From Ruminococcus sp. (GTDB lineage Bacteria > Bacillota > Clostridia > Oscillospirales > Ruminococcaceae), in the NCBI GenBank assembly GCA_029060305.1, contig JAIDUG010000004.1, positions 16,557 through 80,556 on the forward strand: a stretch of DNA of 64,000 nt, written 5' to 3'. The notes below the pieces were generated by a model, which did not search any database, was not told where the DNA came from, and worked only from the letters and a program-made list of their open reading frames with translations. Within the stretch, counting starts at the first letter, position 1. The number at the start of each line of letters is the position of its first letter. Both the position numbers and the translations under genes were made by a program. Positions 20,495-28,659 of the stretch are shown piece after piece.

Positions 20495-21283
20495 ATGGAC
20501 TATTCTGTCAAAAGCAATAACATTATCGTTTTTGAAAAGGATTTCGACCTTGACGAAACACTCGACTGCGGACAGGCTTTCCGCTGGAAAAAAATATCTT
20601 CTGACACCTATGAGGGACGTTTTCTTAACACTCCACTGAGGATTTCGCAGAAAGACAAAACTTTCACCTTTCACGATACCACAGAAGAAGATTTCCTCAA
20701 TATATGGTATGAATACTTTGATTTCGGAACTGACTACTCCGAACTTAAAAAACAGTTTTCTGAGGACGAAACACTCGCAAAAGCGTGTGAGTTTGCAGGA
20801 GGAATAAGACTGTTAAAACAAGATGCGTGGGAATGTCTCATCTCTTTCATAATATCACAAAATAACAACATTCCACGTATCAAAGGTATTATTGACCGCT
20901 TATGCGAACACTACAATATGTTTCCGACTGCTGAAATGCTTTCCGCTGAAACTCCCGAAAGTCTCGGTTACCTGAGAAGCGGTTTCCGTGCAAAGTACAT
21001 CTGCGATGCTGTACAGAAAGTTTCCGACGGCACAACAGACCTTGAAAAAATAAAGTCAATGCCGATTGAGGAAGCGAGACAGGCTTTACAGAAGATAAAG
21101 GGAGTAGGTGCTAAAGTAAGTGAATGTGTACTTCTTTTTGGTATGTACAGGACAGAAGCATTCCCGATAGACGTATGGATTAAAAGGGTACTCGAAAAGT
21201 ATTATCCGAATGGTTTTCCGGACTTCACCGATAAGGGTATAGCACAGCAATATCTTTTCCACTATATCAGAAACCTTGAATAA
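20495..21283 (+). CDS. OGG1-type 8-oxoguanine DNA glycosylase / lyase
   Basis: Base-excision repair enzyme removing 8-oxoguanine. The 262-residue chain has the OGG1 N-terminal domain (LDCGQAFRW near residue 28, TLAKACEFAGGIRLLKQD near 95) and the helix-hairpin-helix GPD core. The catalytic Lys is in IKGVGAKVSECVLLFG near 207, and the Asp in FPIDVWIKRVLE near 230. This matches the eukaryotic-like OGG1 family common in Clostridia rather than MutM or MutY. TAAGGAG lies 8-9 nt before the ATG. It stands alone. Confidence 0.9.
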   Translation: MDYSVKSNNIIVFEKDFDLDETLDCGQAFRWKKISSDTYEGRFLNTPLRISQKDKTFTFHDTTEEDFLNIWYEYFDFGTDYSELKKQFSEDETLAKACEFAGGIRLLKQDAWECLISFIISQNNNIPRIKGIIDRLCEHYNMFPTAEMLSAETPESLGYLRSGFRAKYICDAVQKVSDGTTDLEKIKSMPIEEARQALQKIKGVGAKVSECVLLFGMYRTEAFPIDVWIKRVLEKYYPNGFPDFTDKGIAQQYLFHYIRNLE

Positions 21284-21336
21284 AACAAAAATATTCTCCC
21301 ATAATATTCCATGAAAACATTACGGGAGGAAATACA

Positions 21337-21588
21337 ATGATTAAAGGCGTAAACAGAAAAATTATAGAAGTCAACCGTACTGACAGCATTTACTTTGAAA
21401 AAGCGGTTTTCTATCTTCGTCCGGAAGTGAGGGAGCTTCCTATGGAAGTTTCACGTGCAGAAGCTGAAAAATACATTTCGCAGATTATTCCGGAACTCCG
21501 CAGAAGAAAGAGATTTTCAGTAAAGATGATTATTCCGGTTGCAGTAATTGCAACAGCAGTTGCAGTATTTATGATTCATATTTTATGA
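21337..21588 (+). CDS. Small tail-anchored membrane protein, unknown function
   Basis: An 83-residue protein I do not recognise. The first 60 residues are charged and hydrophilic (FYLRPEVRELPMEVSRAEA), with a basic patch RRRKR, and the last 20 residues form a single hydrophobic helix (MIIPVAVIATAVAVFMIHIL). The pattern suggests a protein anchored by its C-terminus with the basic patch at the cytoplasmic face. GGGAGG is 7 nt before the ATG. It has its own downstream terminator. Confidence 0.75.
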   Translation: MIKGVNRKIIEVNRTDSIYFEKAVFYLRPEVRELPMEVSRAEAEKYISQIIPELRRRKRFSVKMIIPVAVIATAVAVFMIHIL

Positions 21589-21590
21589 CA

Positions 21591-21623
21591 AAAAAAGCTC
21601 CGTACAGAATACGGAGTTTTTTT
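21591..21623. terminator. Bidirectional terminator shared by the small membrane protein gene and rnpB
   Basis: GCTCCGTA and TACGGAG pair around a 5-nt loop, with an A-run on the left and seven T on the right. It serves the forward gene ending at 21588 and the reverse RNase P RNA ending near 21629. Confidence 0.85.
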
Positions 21624-21628
21624 GTGTG

Positions 21629-21973
21629 ACCAGACCGATAAGCCGGGTTCTGTCGAGTACAGCAATTTATCTAGACCTGTCGTCACCGACAGGCTCAAGC
21701 CGTCATAATTTCAGTATCCGTCGGGCAGACGTTAATGATACGAAATTCCAAATAGACGTTGCATCAGGTAAAGTTTGCATAGCAGTACAGTTACCTGTAC
21801 TCTGGTACGCTCTTACCGCACCTTTCCACCATCACCTCACGAATGAGGCAGTTTATTTCTGTTGCACTATTTCGGGAGTCGCCTCCGGCTGTCGTTAGCA
21901 GTTACCCTGCCCTGTGATGCCCGGACTTTCCTCATAAACTAAAACGTTTCCGCTGCTGTATAGCCTGCTCACA
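21629..21973 (-). ncRNA. rnpB: RNase P RNA
   Basis: Catalytic RNA that matures the 5' end of tRNA. On the reverse strand the universally conserved GAGGAAAGTCCGGGC segment occurs near 21937, followed by CACAGGGCAGGGTAACTGCTAA (shown here as positions 21899-21921), and the 3' end carries the conserved CCCGGCTTATCGGTCTGG. The length of about 345 nt fits bacterial RNase P RNA. Ends are estimated from the promoter and terminator. Confidence 0.95.
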
Positions 21974-21978
21974 AGTTT

Positions 21979-22007
21979 ATTGTAACATATTTTTTGAAAT
22001 CTGTCAA
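21979..22007 (-). promoter_or_regulatory. Promoter of rnpB
   Basis: Reverse strand TTGACA (22002-22007), 17-nt spacer, TACAAT (21979-21984), placing the start about 7 nt downstream at 21972-21973. Confidence 0.85.
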
Positions 22008-22029
22008 GAGGATTTTAAAAAATCCGGAA

Positions 22030-23487
22030 TTATATTCTTCCTGCTGTCTCATAACCGAGCATTCGGGAAATCTTCTTCACGTCCTCAACACGAAGAGCTT
22101 TCACCTTGAAATGAGACCTTTCCTCACCGCCAAACCACATTACAACACTGCATTTACAGCCTATCTTCTGAAAAATAGGTTGTTGTATCTCAAACTTCAC
22201 GAGTTTACGTCTTTCAGCAACAACAGTATGGAATCCGGTCATCCGTGAACATCTCACCATGATTTTGTCATCATAGACTGATATTCCACTTGTGAAAAAT
22301 GCTGTAAGTTTCACGGCAGTCAGCCACACGAGAGGTATTTCAAGCATTACTGCAAAGAAAAACGACAACTCAGAAAATTCAGGAACAAATCTCTTTATCA
22401 ACATATGCAAAGGAAACACAAGAAGTGATGCTACAAACGGTTGCCATATATACTGCCACCAGCCGTTTGACTTCGGACGGAAATCATTATGAACTCCGCT
22501 GAAAACCCCTATTTTTTCAAGGGCGTTTCCTAAATTTTCCTCTTTCTTTACGGGAAGCAGTACGGGAAGATGATTCTTTGCTGAACCGTATCCGGCACAG
22601 CTTACATTTACTGCAACAGCTCCTGCAAACTTCATTATAAGATTCTGTCGCAAATCAGTATAGTTTATATGTGCCGGAGTTATTCTGTACTCACGGCGGT
22701 TTACAAGTCCGCAAAAGATTTTCAGGCAATTTTCGTCAACGTCTACTTCAAAACCTGCATACCTCAGGAAGTTGACGACAAACGAAAGCAACCACGCCAC
22801 TATGAAAAACACTCCGACAAATATTGCAACTGACGGTATGTGTATGAGAAGTTTGTCTGTAAGTTTTTCAGTAGTCTGAGTTATTCTGTCAAGCGAAATA
22901 TTTATTATATCCCTTGCAATGTCTCCGCCTTTCATGAAAAAAGTCGCTATATAGACAGTCCCCGACAGTCCGCTTGAAAAGAAAAGCGAAAACAACAATA
23001 CTGATAAAGGCGTTGTTTCCGGAACGTCCTGCAACTTGTTTTTCTGATTCACGTCAGGAACTCTTGACAGAAAGTCTTCACAGAATTTTCTGTTTACCAT
23101 AACCTGCATATCTGCTGAACGATACATTCCGGCACTCGTATCACAACTGAATTTCACAGCCCTCAAAGGCATAAGATAAACAGGTCTTTCGATAGTCACG
23201 GAACTCACACTTTCATATGGTATAGTGGTTTTTATTTTTGCGGTAATACCTTCCCATCGGACTATACCTGAATCCGTCAGCTCTATTCCGGAAAAATGCC
23301 ACCTTACATATCCGAAAATAATAATTATTCCGATTACCGCTATATCAAACCATGCACCTCTTACCCACTGATAAAAACGGTCAGCGTCAAGCCTTATTGT
23401 TCTTACACCACGCAACAGCGGAAATATCAACAGCCATATATTCTTTGCGGAATATCTTAAAATTCTCAGGGGATGTTCGTGATACAA
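22030..23487 (-). CDS. Membrane protein with bacterial PH domains, YdbT type
   Basis: A 485-residue protein with several hydrophobic segments (near residues 50-65, 165-190, 215-240, 355-395) separated by bacterial pleckstrin-homology-like (DUF304/bPH2) stretches such as GITAKIKTTIPYESVSSVTIERP and GLVNRREYRITPAHINYTDLRQN. This is the YdbT layout, with repeated bPH2 modules. It starts at TTG with AAGGAG 10 nt upstream and overlaps the end of the YdbS-like gene by 22 nt. In Bacillus, ydbST contribute to resistance to certain bacteriocins; that role here is only an inference from architecture and gene order. Confidence 0.8.
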   Translation of the reverse strand: MYHEHPLRILRYSAKNIWLLIFPLLRGVRTIRLDADRFYQWVRGAWFDIAVIGIIIIFGYVRWHFSGIELTDSGIVRWEGITAKIKTTIPYESVSSVTIERPVYLMPLRAVKFSCDTSAGMYRSADMQVMVNRKFCEDFLSRVPDVNQKNKLQDVPETTPLSVLLFSLFFSSGLSGTVYIATFFMKGGDIARDIINISLDRITQTTEKLTDKLLIHIPSVAIFVGVFFIVAWLLSFVVNFLRYAGFEVDVDENCLKIFCGLVNRREYRITPAHINYTDLRQNLIMKFAGAVAVNVSCAGYGSAKNHLPVLLPVKKEENLGNALEKIGVFSGVHNDFRPKSNGWWQYIWQPFVASLLVFPLHMLIKRFVPEFSELSFFFAVMLEIPLVWLTAVKLTAFFTSGISVYDDKIMVRCSRMTGFHTVVAERRKLVKFEIQQPIFQKIGCKCSVVMWFGGEERSHFKVKALRVEDVKKISRMLGYETAGRI

Positions 23488-23924
23488 TTTTTCGAATCTC
23501 CTTTCTGTTCAACCTTGTTTAAAATTTCCCTTGCGTCCGTGTGGTTAAGAAACAAAAGCCGTAGCTGTCCGCCGTAAACAAAGCATATTATAAAGTTAAG
23601 TCCGGTATACTGCGAAAAAGGCGTTGTGATAACATTGACATACTGTATTGACGAATACTGCACGGACTGGTGAAGTTTTATTACAACACCACTTGACTTG
23701 ATTATTTCCGTATCGGTGACAGTGTAATGTATTGATTTCAGGAATAAAGGCAGATATGCAAACATAAGAAAAAACGCTCCTGCTCCTATAATGACACCTA
23801 TAAGTATAACAAGCAATCTGACAGTAATGAAATAATTCACTGCCATAACAAGTATCAATGATACACAAACTATTAATATTCTCAAAGTCATCAGACAACT
23901 TCTGTCCGGTAAATAATTTTTCAT
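23466..23924 (-). CDS. Small bPH2 membrane protein, YdbS type
   Basis: A 152-residue protein with two adjacent membrane helices (residues about 12-60) followed by one bPH2 domain (YTVTDTEIIKSSGVVIKLHQS, QYVNVITTPFSQYTGL). The family pairs with YdbT; both genes are here and overlap. GGAGGGG precedes the ATG. First gene of the two-gene operon, with a TATAAT on the reverse strand near 23955 as a possible promoter. Confidence 0.8.
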   Translation of the reverse strand: MKNYLPDRSCLMTLRILIVCVSLILVMAVNYFITVRLLVILIGVIIGAGAFFLMFAYLPLFLKSIHYTVTDTEIIKSSGVVIKLHQSVQYSSIQYVNVITTPFSQYTGLNFIICFVYGGQLRLLFLNHTDAREILNKVEQKGDSKNCITNIP

Positions 23925-24031
23925 ATATCCCCTCCTCAGACGGTCATATTTCTATTATACCATAAATATCCTTTAATGTATACCGTTTTTTATAAATTTA
24001 TATGTTGAATATTTTCAGGAGGCAGATTATT

Positions 24032-25267
24032 ATGACGGATTTTCTTGAAAAAATAAACTCTTGTGTATGGGGAAAAGGTCTTATATTTCTGCTGATAGTT
24101 ACCGGAATAATCTATACTGTAAAACTCAGATTCATACAGTTCAGGATAGTACCTTTTTTTCTGAAAAATCCCCCCGACAAAAAACAATTCCGGACTGTCT
24201 GTATGTCGCTGGGTACAGCTATGGGTACAGGCAATATAACCGGAGTTGCTTCTGCTGTAGCAGTCGGCGGTGCAGGTGCTGTATTCTGGATGTGGGTATC
24301 CGCATTTTTCGGAATGGCTCTCGTATACGCTGAAAACAGTCTTTCAGTAACCTACAGTAAAGAAGATGTAAAAGGCTCTATGGCGTATCTTGCAAAAGGT
24401 CTCGGAAGTCCGGTACTTGCGGGAATATTTGCAGTATTCTGTATAACTGCCTGCATAGGTATGGGGGGAATGGTTCAGGTTAATACTTTTGCAGAAAGTC
24501 TTGAATCGTGTGTAAATATCAGTAAATATATTCTTGCTGTGAGCGTTTTTATAATGATTTTCCTTGTCACAAGCGGTGGTGCTGAACGTATCGGAAAAAC
24601 TGCACAGTTTCTTTTACCGTTGGTGTCCGTACTGTATATGACAGGCTGTATTATTGTACTGTTCGTTTTCAGAAAAAATATTCCTCACGCTTTCGGTGAA
24701 ATTTTCGGTCAGGCACTGGGAATAAGACAGTTTGCAGGTGGAATTTCCGGATATACTGTTTCAAAGGCTGTTTCAACCGGTATACGTCGTGGAATATTCT
24801 CAAATGAAGCCGGTCTCGGAAGTTCACCGATTCTGCATAGTTCAGCGGACAGCGACAATCCAAAGTTGCAGGGTATGTGGAGCATGACGGAAGTTTTTTT
24901 CGATACTATGATATGTTGTACACTTACCGCACTTACGATAATATGTACCTCTTGCGACAACATACAGACCGCTTTTTCTGCTGTAATGGGTAAATATTCA
25001 TTACCATTCTTGGCGGTGGCAATGGCAGTATTTGCTTTCTGTACTGTAATAGGGTGGTACTATTGCGGTGAAACAGCTTTCAAATATCTTTCGGGAGGTC
25101 GCCACGGAAAAATCTTCTGTATAATGTTTTCGGTTGTTGTATCACTGGGGGCTGTGATGACTATGAAAACAGTATGGACACTTTCAGATATTTTCAACGG
25201 TCTTATGGCTTTCCCGAATCTCGTGGGACTTATTCTCCTCATAAACAAAGTAAAAGTCAATCCATAA
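24032..25267 (+). CDS. Sodium/amino-acid symporter, AGCS family
   Basis: An alanine or glycine importer driven by sodium, of the AGCS family, with about ten membrane helices. Diagnostic segments are SLGTAMGTGNITGVASAVAVGGAGAVFWMWV cut into SLGTAMGTGNITGVASAV and GAGAVFWMWVSAFFGMA near residue 60, and GIRRGIFSNEAGLGSSPILHS near 255. The first ATG (24002) precedes the Shine-Dalgarno; AGGAGG is 9 nt before the ATG at 24032, giving 411 residues, slightly short of the usual 440-480. It stands alone, convergent with nothing, so the substrate cannot be narrowed from context. Confidence 0.92.
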   Translation: MTDFLEKINSCVWGKGLIFLLIVTGIIYTVKLRFIQFRIVPFFLKNPPDKKQFRTVCMSLGTAMGTGNITGVASAVAVGGAGAVFWMWVSAFFGMALVYAENSLSVTYSKEDVKGSMAYLAKGLGSPVLAGIFAVFCITACIGMGGMVQVNTFAESLESCVNISKYILAVSVFIMIFLVTSGGAERIGKTAQFLLPLVSVLYMTGCIIVLFVFRKNIPHAFGEIFGQALGIRQFAGGISGYTVSKAVSTGIRRGIFSNEAGLGSSPILHSSADSDNPKLQGMWSMTEVFFDTMICCTLTALTIICTSCDNIQTAFSAVMGKYSLPFLAVAMAVFAFCTVIGWYYCGETAFKYLSGGRHGKIFCIMFSVVVSLGAVMTMKTVWTLSDIFNGLMAFPNLVGLILLINKVKVNP

Positions 25268-25368
25268 CCACGAATTGAAGAAACAGGAATAATCTATATA
25301 TTTTACGTCAATAAATAATATTGACCCTTTTACAGAAAAGGAATTTTTTCAAAGGAGCGATATTATTT

Positions 25369-26472
25369 ATGTGTTATTCAGGTGAAAATAAATATTTCAG
25401 TTTCCGTGACGGCTACTGCGAATCATTACCCGATGTAATAATAGGTTCAGCAGAGGCGACGGAGTTCGGAAGAACAGTTTCACGTTTTTTCAAGAGATTC
25501 AGTGTGGGTTGTAACTGTTTCAGAAATATGCACATTCTCTATGCGTTGTGCTGTGGACTTTCGGAATGTGGCAGGGACGTTTATGTGTGCGAAAATACTG
25601 ACTTGCCGTCATTCAGATTCGGACTTCCTCTGCTGTCTGCCGATTGCGGAATATTCATCAGCGGTGACGACTGTCTGAAAATATCTTTTTTCAATACAAA
25701 CGGTTTTCCGGTAGCTCCGGACGTACTGACGGCAATCACGAAAGCCTCTCCTGCTCCTGTTGCCGAAAAATGCGGAAAAATGATTTCTGCAACATCTTTC
25801 AGAAGTATATATATAAATAACCTTGCGGACACTTTCAGCGGTACAGGATATTCGATACCGGCAGGAATAAGTTGCGGAAACCGTTCCGTGCGTTCATTGT
25901 GGCTTGAATTTTTTTCCGGTGAAGACGATACACTTGTATTTCAGATTTCAGATGACGGACAGAGGGTCAATGCTTATTCCTCACGGGTAGGCTTTATCTC
26001 ATACGAAAAACTTATACTTGCATATTCGCTGAAACTTTCCGAAAGAGGACAGGCAGTATATCTTCCTGACAACTTTCACTATGTAGCAGACTTCCTTAAT
26101 ACAGACAGTCCGCTGAAACTGAAACGCTTTTCACCTGACGGAAAAATACCGTCTGAAGTTTCCGCACAACGTTTTCTTACAGACCCTTTATATATGTGTA
26201 TACACCTTGCCGATAACAGAGAGGATTTCATACACACTGTAAAGTCACTTCCGCAACTTGCATCTGCAAAACGTGAAATAACAATCGACAGTATAGAGAA
26301 TATCCCGTGCGGAAAAACCATTCTTGAAAATGACGGCAGAGTTATAATTTCAAGGAGCGGAAGAAACCGTGTAACGTTGCTTGCACAGGCGTATTCATCT
26401 GAGACAGCTTCCGAACTCTGTTCAGACTGGAGTGAAAAACTCCGCCGTATCGGTATGCACAACAACGCATAA
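25369..26472 (+). CDS. Degenerate phosphohexomutase-fold protein, probable pseudoenzyme
   Basis: A 367-residue protein that follows the domain order of alpha-D-phosphohexomutases (phosphomannomutase, phosphoglucosamine mutase) but has lost the hallmark residues. Around residue 84-100, LPSFRFGLPLLSADCGIFIS corresponds to the domain-1 segment before the catalytic serine; the expected TASHNP is replaced by ISGDDC, followed by a retained NTNGFPV. The metal loop DGDxDR is replaced by ISDDGQR near 205. The C-terminal phosphate-binding loop RPSGTEP appears as SRSGRNR near 332, inside an otherwise typical domain 4. Transfer of phosphate looks impossible, so a binding or structural role is inferred. 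The real start is the ATG with AAAGGAG upstream, not an earlier TTG. No operon partner. Confidence 0.72.
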   Translation: MCYSGENKYFSFRDGYCESLPDVIIGSAEATEFGRTVSRFFKRFSVGCNCFRNMHILYALCCGLSECGRDVYVCENTDLPSFRFGLPLLSADCGIFISGDDCLKISFFNTNGFPVAPDVLTAITKASPAPVAEKCGKMISATSFRSIYINNLADTFSGTGYSIPAGISCGNRSVRSLWLEFFSGEDDTLVFQISDDGQRVNAYSSRVGFISYEKLILAYSLKLSERGQAVYLPDNFHYVADFLNTDSPLKLKRFSPDGKIPSEVSAQRFLTDPLYMCIHLADNREDFIHTVKSLPQLASAKREITIDSIENIPCGKTILENDGRVIISRSGRNRVTLLAQAYSSETASELCSDWSEKLRRIGMHNNA

Positions 26473-26532
26473 TAATTTTTTGTTTCCGTTTCAAAAAATA
26501 TTAGTCAATCTGCAAAACTTTGTCTTTTACTA

Positions 26533-26561
26533 TTGACATCATAGACATATTTTTGTATAAT
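26533..26561 (+). promoter_or_regulatory. Sigma-A promoter of the RNase J gene
   Basis: TTGACA (26533-26538), 17-nt spacer, TATAAT (26556-26561): full consensus at both boxes. Confidence 0.88.
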
Positions 26562-26579
26562 TATAAGTATATCAATATG

Positions 26580-26600
26580 CTTCCGGCTGGTGTCCGGAAG
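26580..26600 (+). promoter_or_regulatory. Hairpin near the 5' end of the RNase J mRNA
   Basis: CTTCCGG and CCGGAAG, seven perfect pairs with a 7-nt loop, about 12 nt after the predicted transcript start. It could protect the 5' end or take part in a leader switch. Confidence 0.55.
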
Positions 26601-26615
26601 TTCTTACTTAAAGAA

Positions 26616-26651
26616 TTTACCGGCTGACTTAATGCCGTTAAAATATTTTTT
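26616..26651 (+). terminator. Terminator-like hairpin in the RNase J leader
   Basis: TTTA and CGGC pair with GCCG and TAAA (one C-T mismatch), followed by TATTTTTT. It lies well upstream of the coding region, so it could attenuate transcription of the gene. Confidence 0.45.
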
Positions 26652-26812
26652 CCGGAATATATGTCATTGTAAGCGTTCAGACCCTGTTGATACACTCAGA
26701 ATTATTTTATTAACATAAATTTTTTAAACTGCCTGATATTTTCGGGTATTCGTCTTATCATCGTCCGGAAAAACAAACACTCACCCTATTCACCAGAAAG
26801 AGAGGTTATATA

Positions 26813-28633
26813 GTGAACGAAAAAGAAAAAGCACCAAAGTCCAGACAGTCATTACCCCGTGGAACGTATCAGAAACGTTACTACAAAAAAAGAACTCCTG
26901 TTCAGGAATATTCGGGAACTTTACCCGAAAGACGCATGAGAAGTTACGTACCACAACAGCAGAAAGAAAACAAAAGAGCTTCCGTCAAAATCATTCCGCT
27001 TGGTGGTCTCAACGAAATAGGCAAGAATATGACAGTCTTTGAATGTTCAAACGATATGTTTATTCTTGATTGTGGTCTGTCTTTTCCCGATTCTGAAATG
27101 CTGGGAGTTGACATTGTGATTCCTGATTTCGCATATGTTGAAAGAAACAGAGACAAAATCAGAGGTATTGTAATTACACACGGTCACGAAGACCATATCG
27201 GCGGTCTTGTATATCTTCTCAAAAAAGTAAACGTCCCCGTATATGCGACAAAACTTACAATAGGACTGATTGAAGGCAAACTCAAAGAACAGGGACTTTA
27301 CGGAACAGTAAAACTCAATGTAGTTGAACCAAGAAAAACAGTCAAAATGGGTTGTATGGCTGTAGAATTCATAAAGGTAAACCATTCTATTCCTGATGCT
27401 GTAGGAATGGCTATCCATACACCTGCCGGAGTAATAATTCACACCGGTGACTTCAAAATCGACTACACACCCATTGACGGAAAAATCATTGACCTTGCAC
27501 GTTTCGGCGAACTCGGCAACAAGGGCGTTCTCGCACTTATGTCAGAATCGACAAACGCTGAACGTTCAGGATATACGCACTCTGAAAAAACGGTCGGAGA
27601 ATCTTTCGACAAGTTATTTCAGCAGGCTGAGGGAAAACGTATCATTATTGCAACTTTTTCCTCAAATATCCACAGAGTACAGCAGATTATAAACAGTGCT
27701 GTAAAATATAACCGTAAAGTCGTGACTTTCGGAAGAAGTATGGTAAACGTTATAAATATCGCCACTGAACTCGGTTACCTGAATATCCCCGACGGTACAC
27801 TGATTGACATTGAATTAATGGACAATTATAACAGTGAAGATATAGTTTTGATTACAACAGGAAGTCAGGGCGAGCCGATGTCCGCACTTACCCGAATGGC
27901 TATGAATGACCACCACAAAGTCGTTATAACACCCATGGACTTTATTATTATTTCTGCAAAGCCTATCCCTGGTAACGAAAAATACGTCACGAAGGTTGTA
28001 AACGAACTTATGAAATCCGGTGCGGAAGTGATTTATGAAGATATGTACGAAGTACACGTTTCGGGTCACGCCTGTCAGGAAGAACTGAAACTCATGATTG
28101 CACTTACTAAACCGAAATTTTTCATTCCTGTACACGGCGAATACAAACATCTCAAAAAACACAGTGAACTTGCTTTACAGATGGGTATTCCGGAAGAAAA
28201 TATCATAATCGCTGAAATAGGAAACGTTATCGAAACAGATGGTAATAAAATGAGCATTGTCTCACAAGTACCGGCAGGGCGTACCCTTGTTGACGGTCTC
28301 GGAGTTGGCGACGTTGGCTCTATAGTCCTCCGTGACAGAAAACATCTCGCTCAGGACGGTATTATTATAGTGGTAATCGGTCTTAACCGCAATTCCAACA
28401 GGATTTCCGCAGGACCTGACATCATTTCAAGAGGTTTTGTATATGTGAGAGAATCGGAAGAACTTATGAAAGACGCTAAAAAATGCCTTGCGGATATACT
28501 GAGCAGGTGTACCGTTGCTGAACTCAGGGAATGGAATTTCCTTAAAAACAAAATGCGTGACGACTTATCAGACTTCTTTTATGAAAAAACCAAACGCAGT
28601 CCGATGATACTTCCGATTATTATGGAAATCTGA
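26813..28633 (+). CDS. rnj: Ribonuclease J
   Basis: Metallo-beta-lactamase / beta-CASP ribonuclease with 5'-to-3' exonuclease and endonuclease activity, central to mRNA decay and rRNA maturation in Gram-positive bacteria. It starts at GTG with AGAGAGG 9 nt upstream. Residues 1-58 are a basic, proline- and glutamine-rich extension (KRYYKKRTPVQEY) not found in the catalytic core. The core starts KIIPLGGLNEIGKNM, with the zinc motif THGHEDHIGGL near 122, further His ligands in IHTGDFKIDYTP near 210, and the beta-CASP motifs near 290-400, with VHVSGHAC near 415 and FIPVHGEYKHL near 440. Its 606 residues are family length once the extension is counted. The structured leader suggests post-initiation control. 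Confidence 0.97.
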   Translation: MNEKEKAPKSRQSLPRGTYQKRYYKKRTPVQEYSGTLPERRMRSYVPQQQKENKRASVKIIPLGGLNEIGKNMTVFECSNDMFILDCGLSFPDSEMLGVDIVIPDFAYVERNRDKIRGIVITHGHEDHIGGLVYLLKKVNVPVYATKLTIGLIEGKLKEQGLYGTVKLNVVEPRKTVKMGCMAVEFIKVNHSIPDAVGMAIHTPAGVIIHTGDFKIDYTPIDGKIIDLARFGELGNKGVLALMSESTNAERSGYTHSEKTVGESFDKLFQQAEGKRIIIATFSSNIHRVQQIINSAVKYNRKVVTFGRSMVNVINIATELGYLNIPDGTLIDIELMDNYNSEDIVLITTGSQGEPMSALTRMAMNDHHKVVITPMDFIIISAKPIPGNEKYVTKVVNELMKSGAEVIYEDMYEVHVSGHACQEELKLMIALTKPKFFIPVHGEYKHLKKHSELALQMGIPEENIIIAEIGNVIETDGNKMSIVSQVPAGRTLVDGLGVGDVGSIVLRDRKHLAQDGIIIVVIGLNRNSNRISAGPDIISRGFVYVRESEELMKDAKKCLADILSRCTVAELREWNFLKNKMRDDLSDFFYEKTKRSPMILPIIMEI

Positions 28634-28659
28634 TTTCTTTTCCGAAAGGAGCTGTAATT

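Larger units (their letters stand above)
26473..26812 (+). other. Long gene-free leader region of the RNase J gene
   Basis: About 340 nt without a coding frame. It holds the promoter at 26533-26561, a hairpin at 26580-26600 and a terminator-like hairpin at 26616-26651, then about 160 nt with no structure I can support. The transcript leader would be about 245 nt. Confidence 0.6.

Noticed and set aside
24002..24031. Ten-codon extension of the AGCS symporter
   Set aside because: It would place the AGGAGG ribosome binding site inside the coding region; the ATG at 24032 has ideal spacing.
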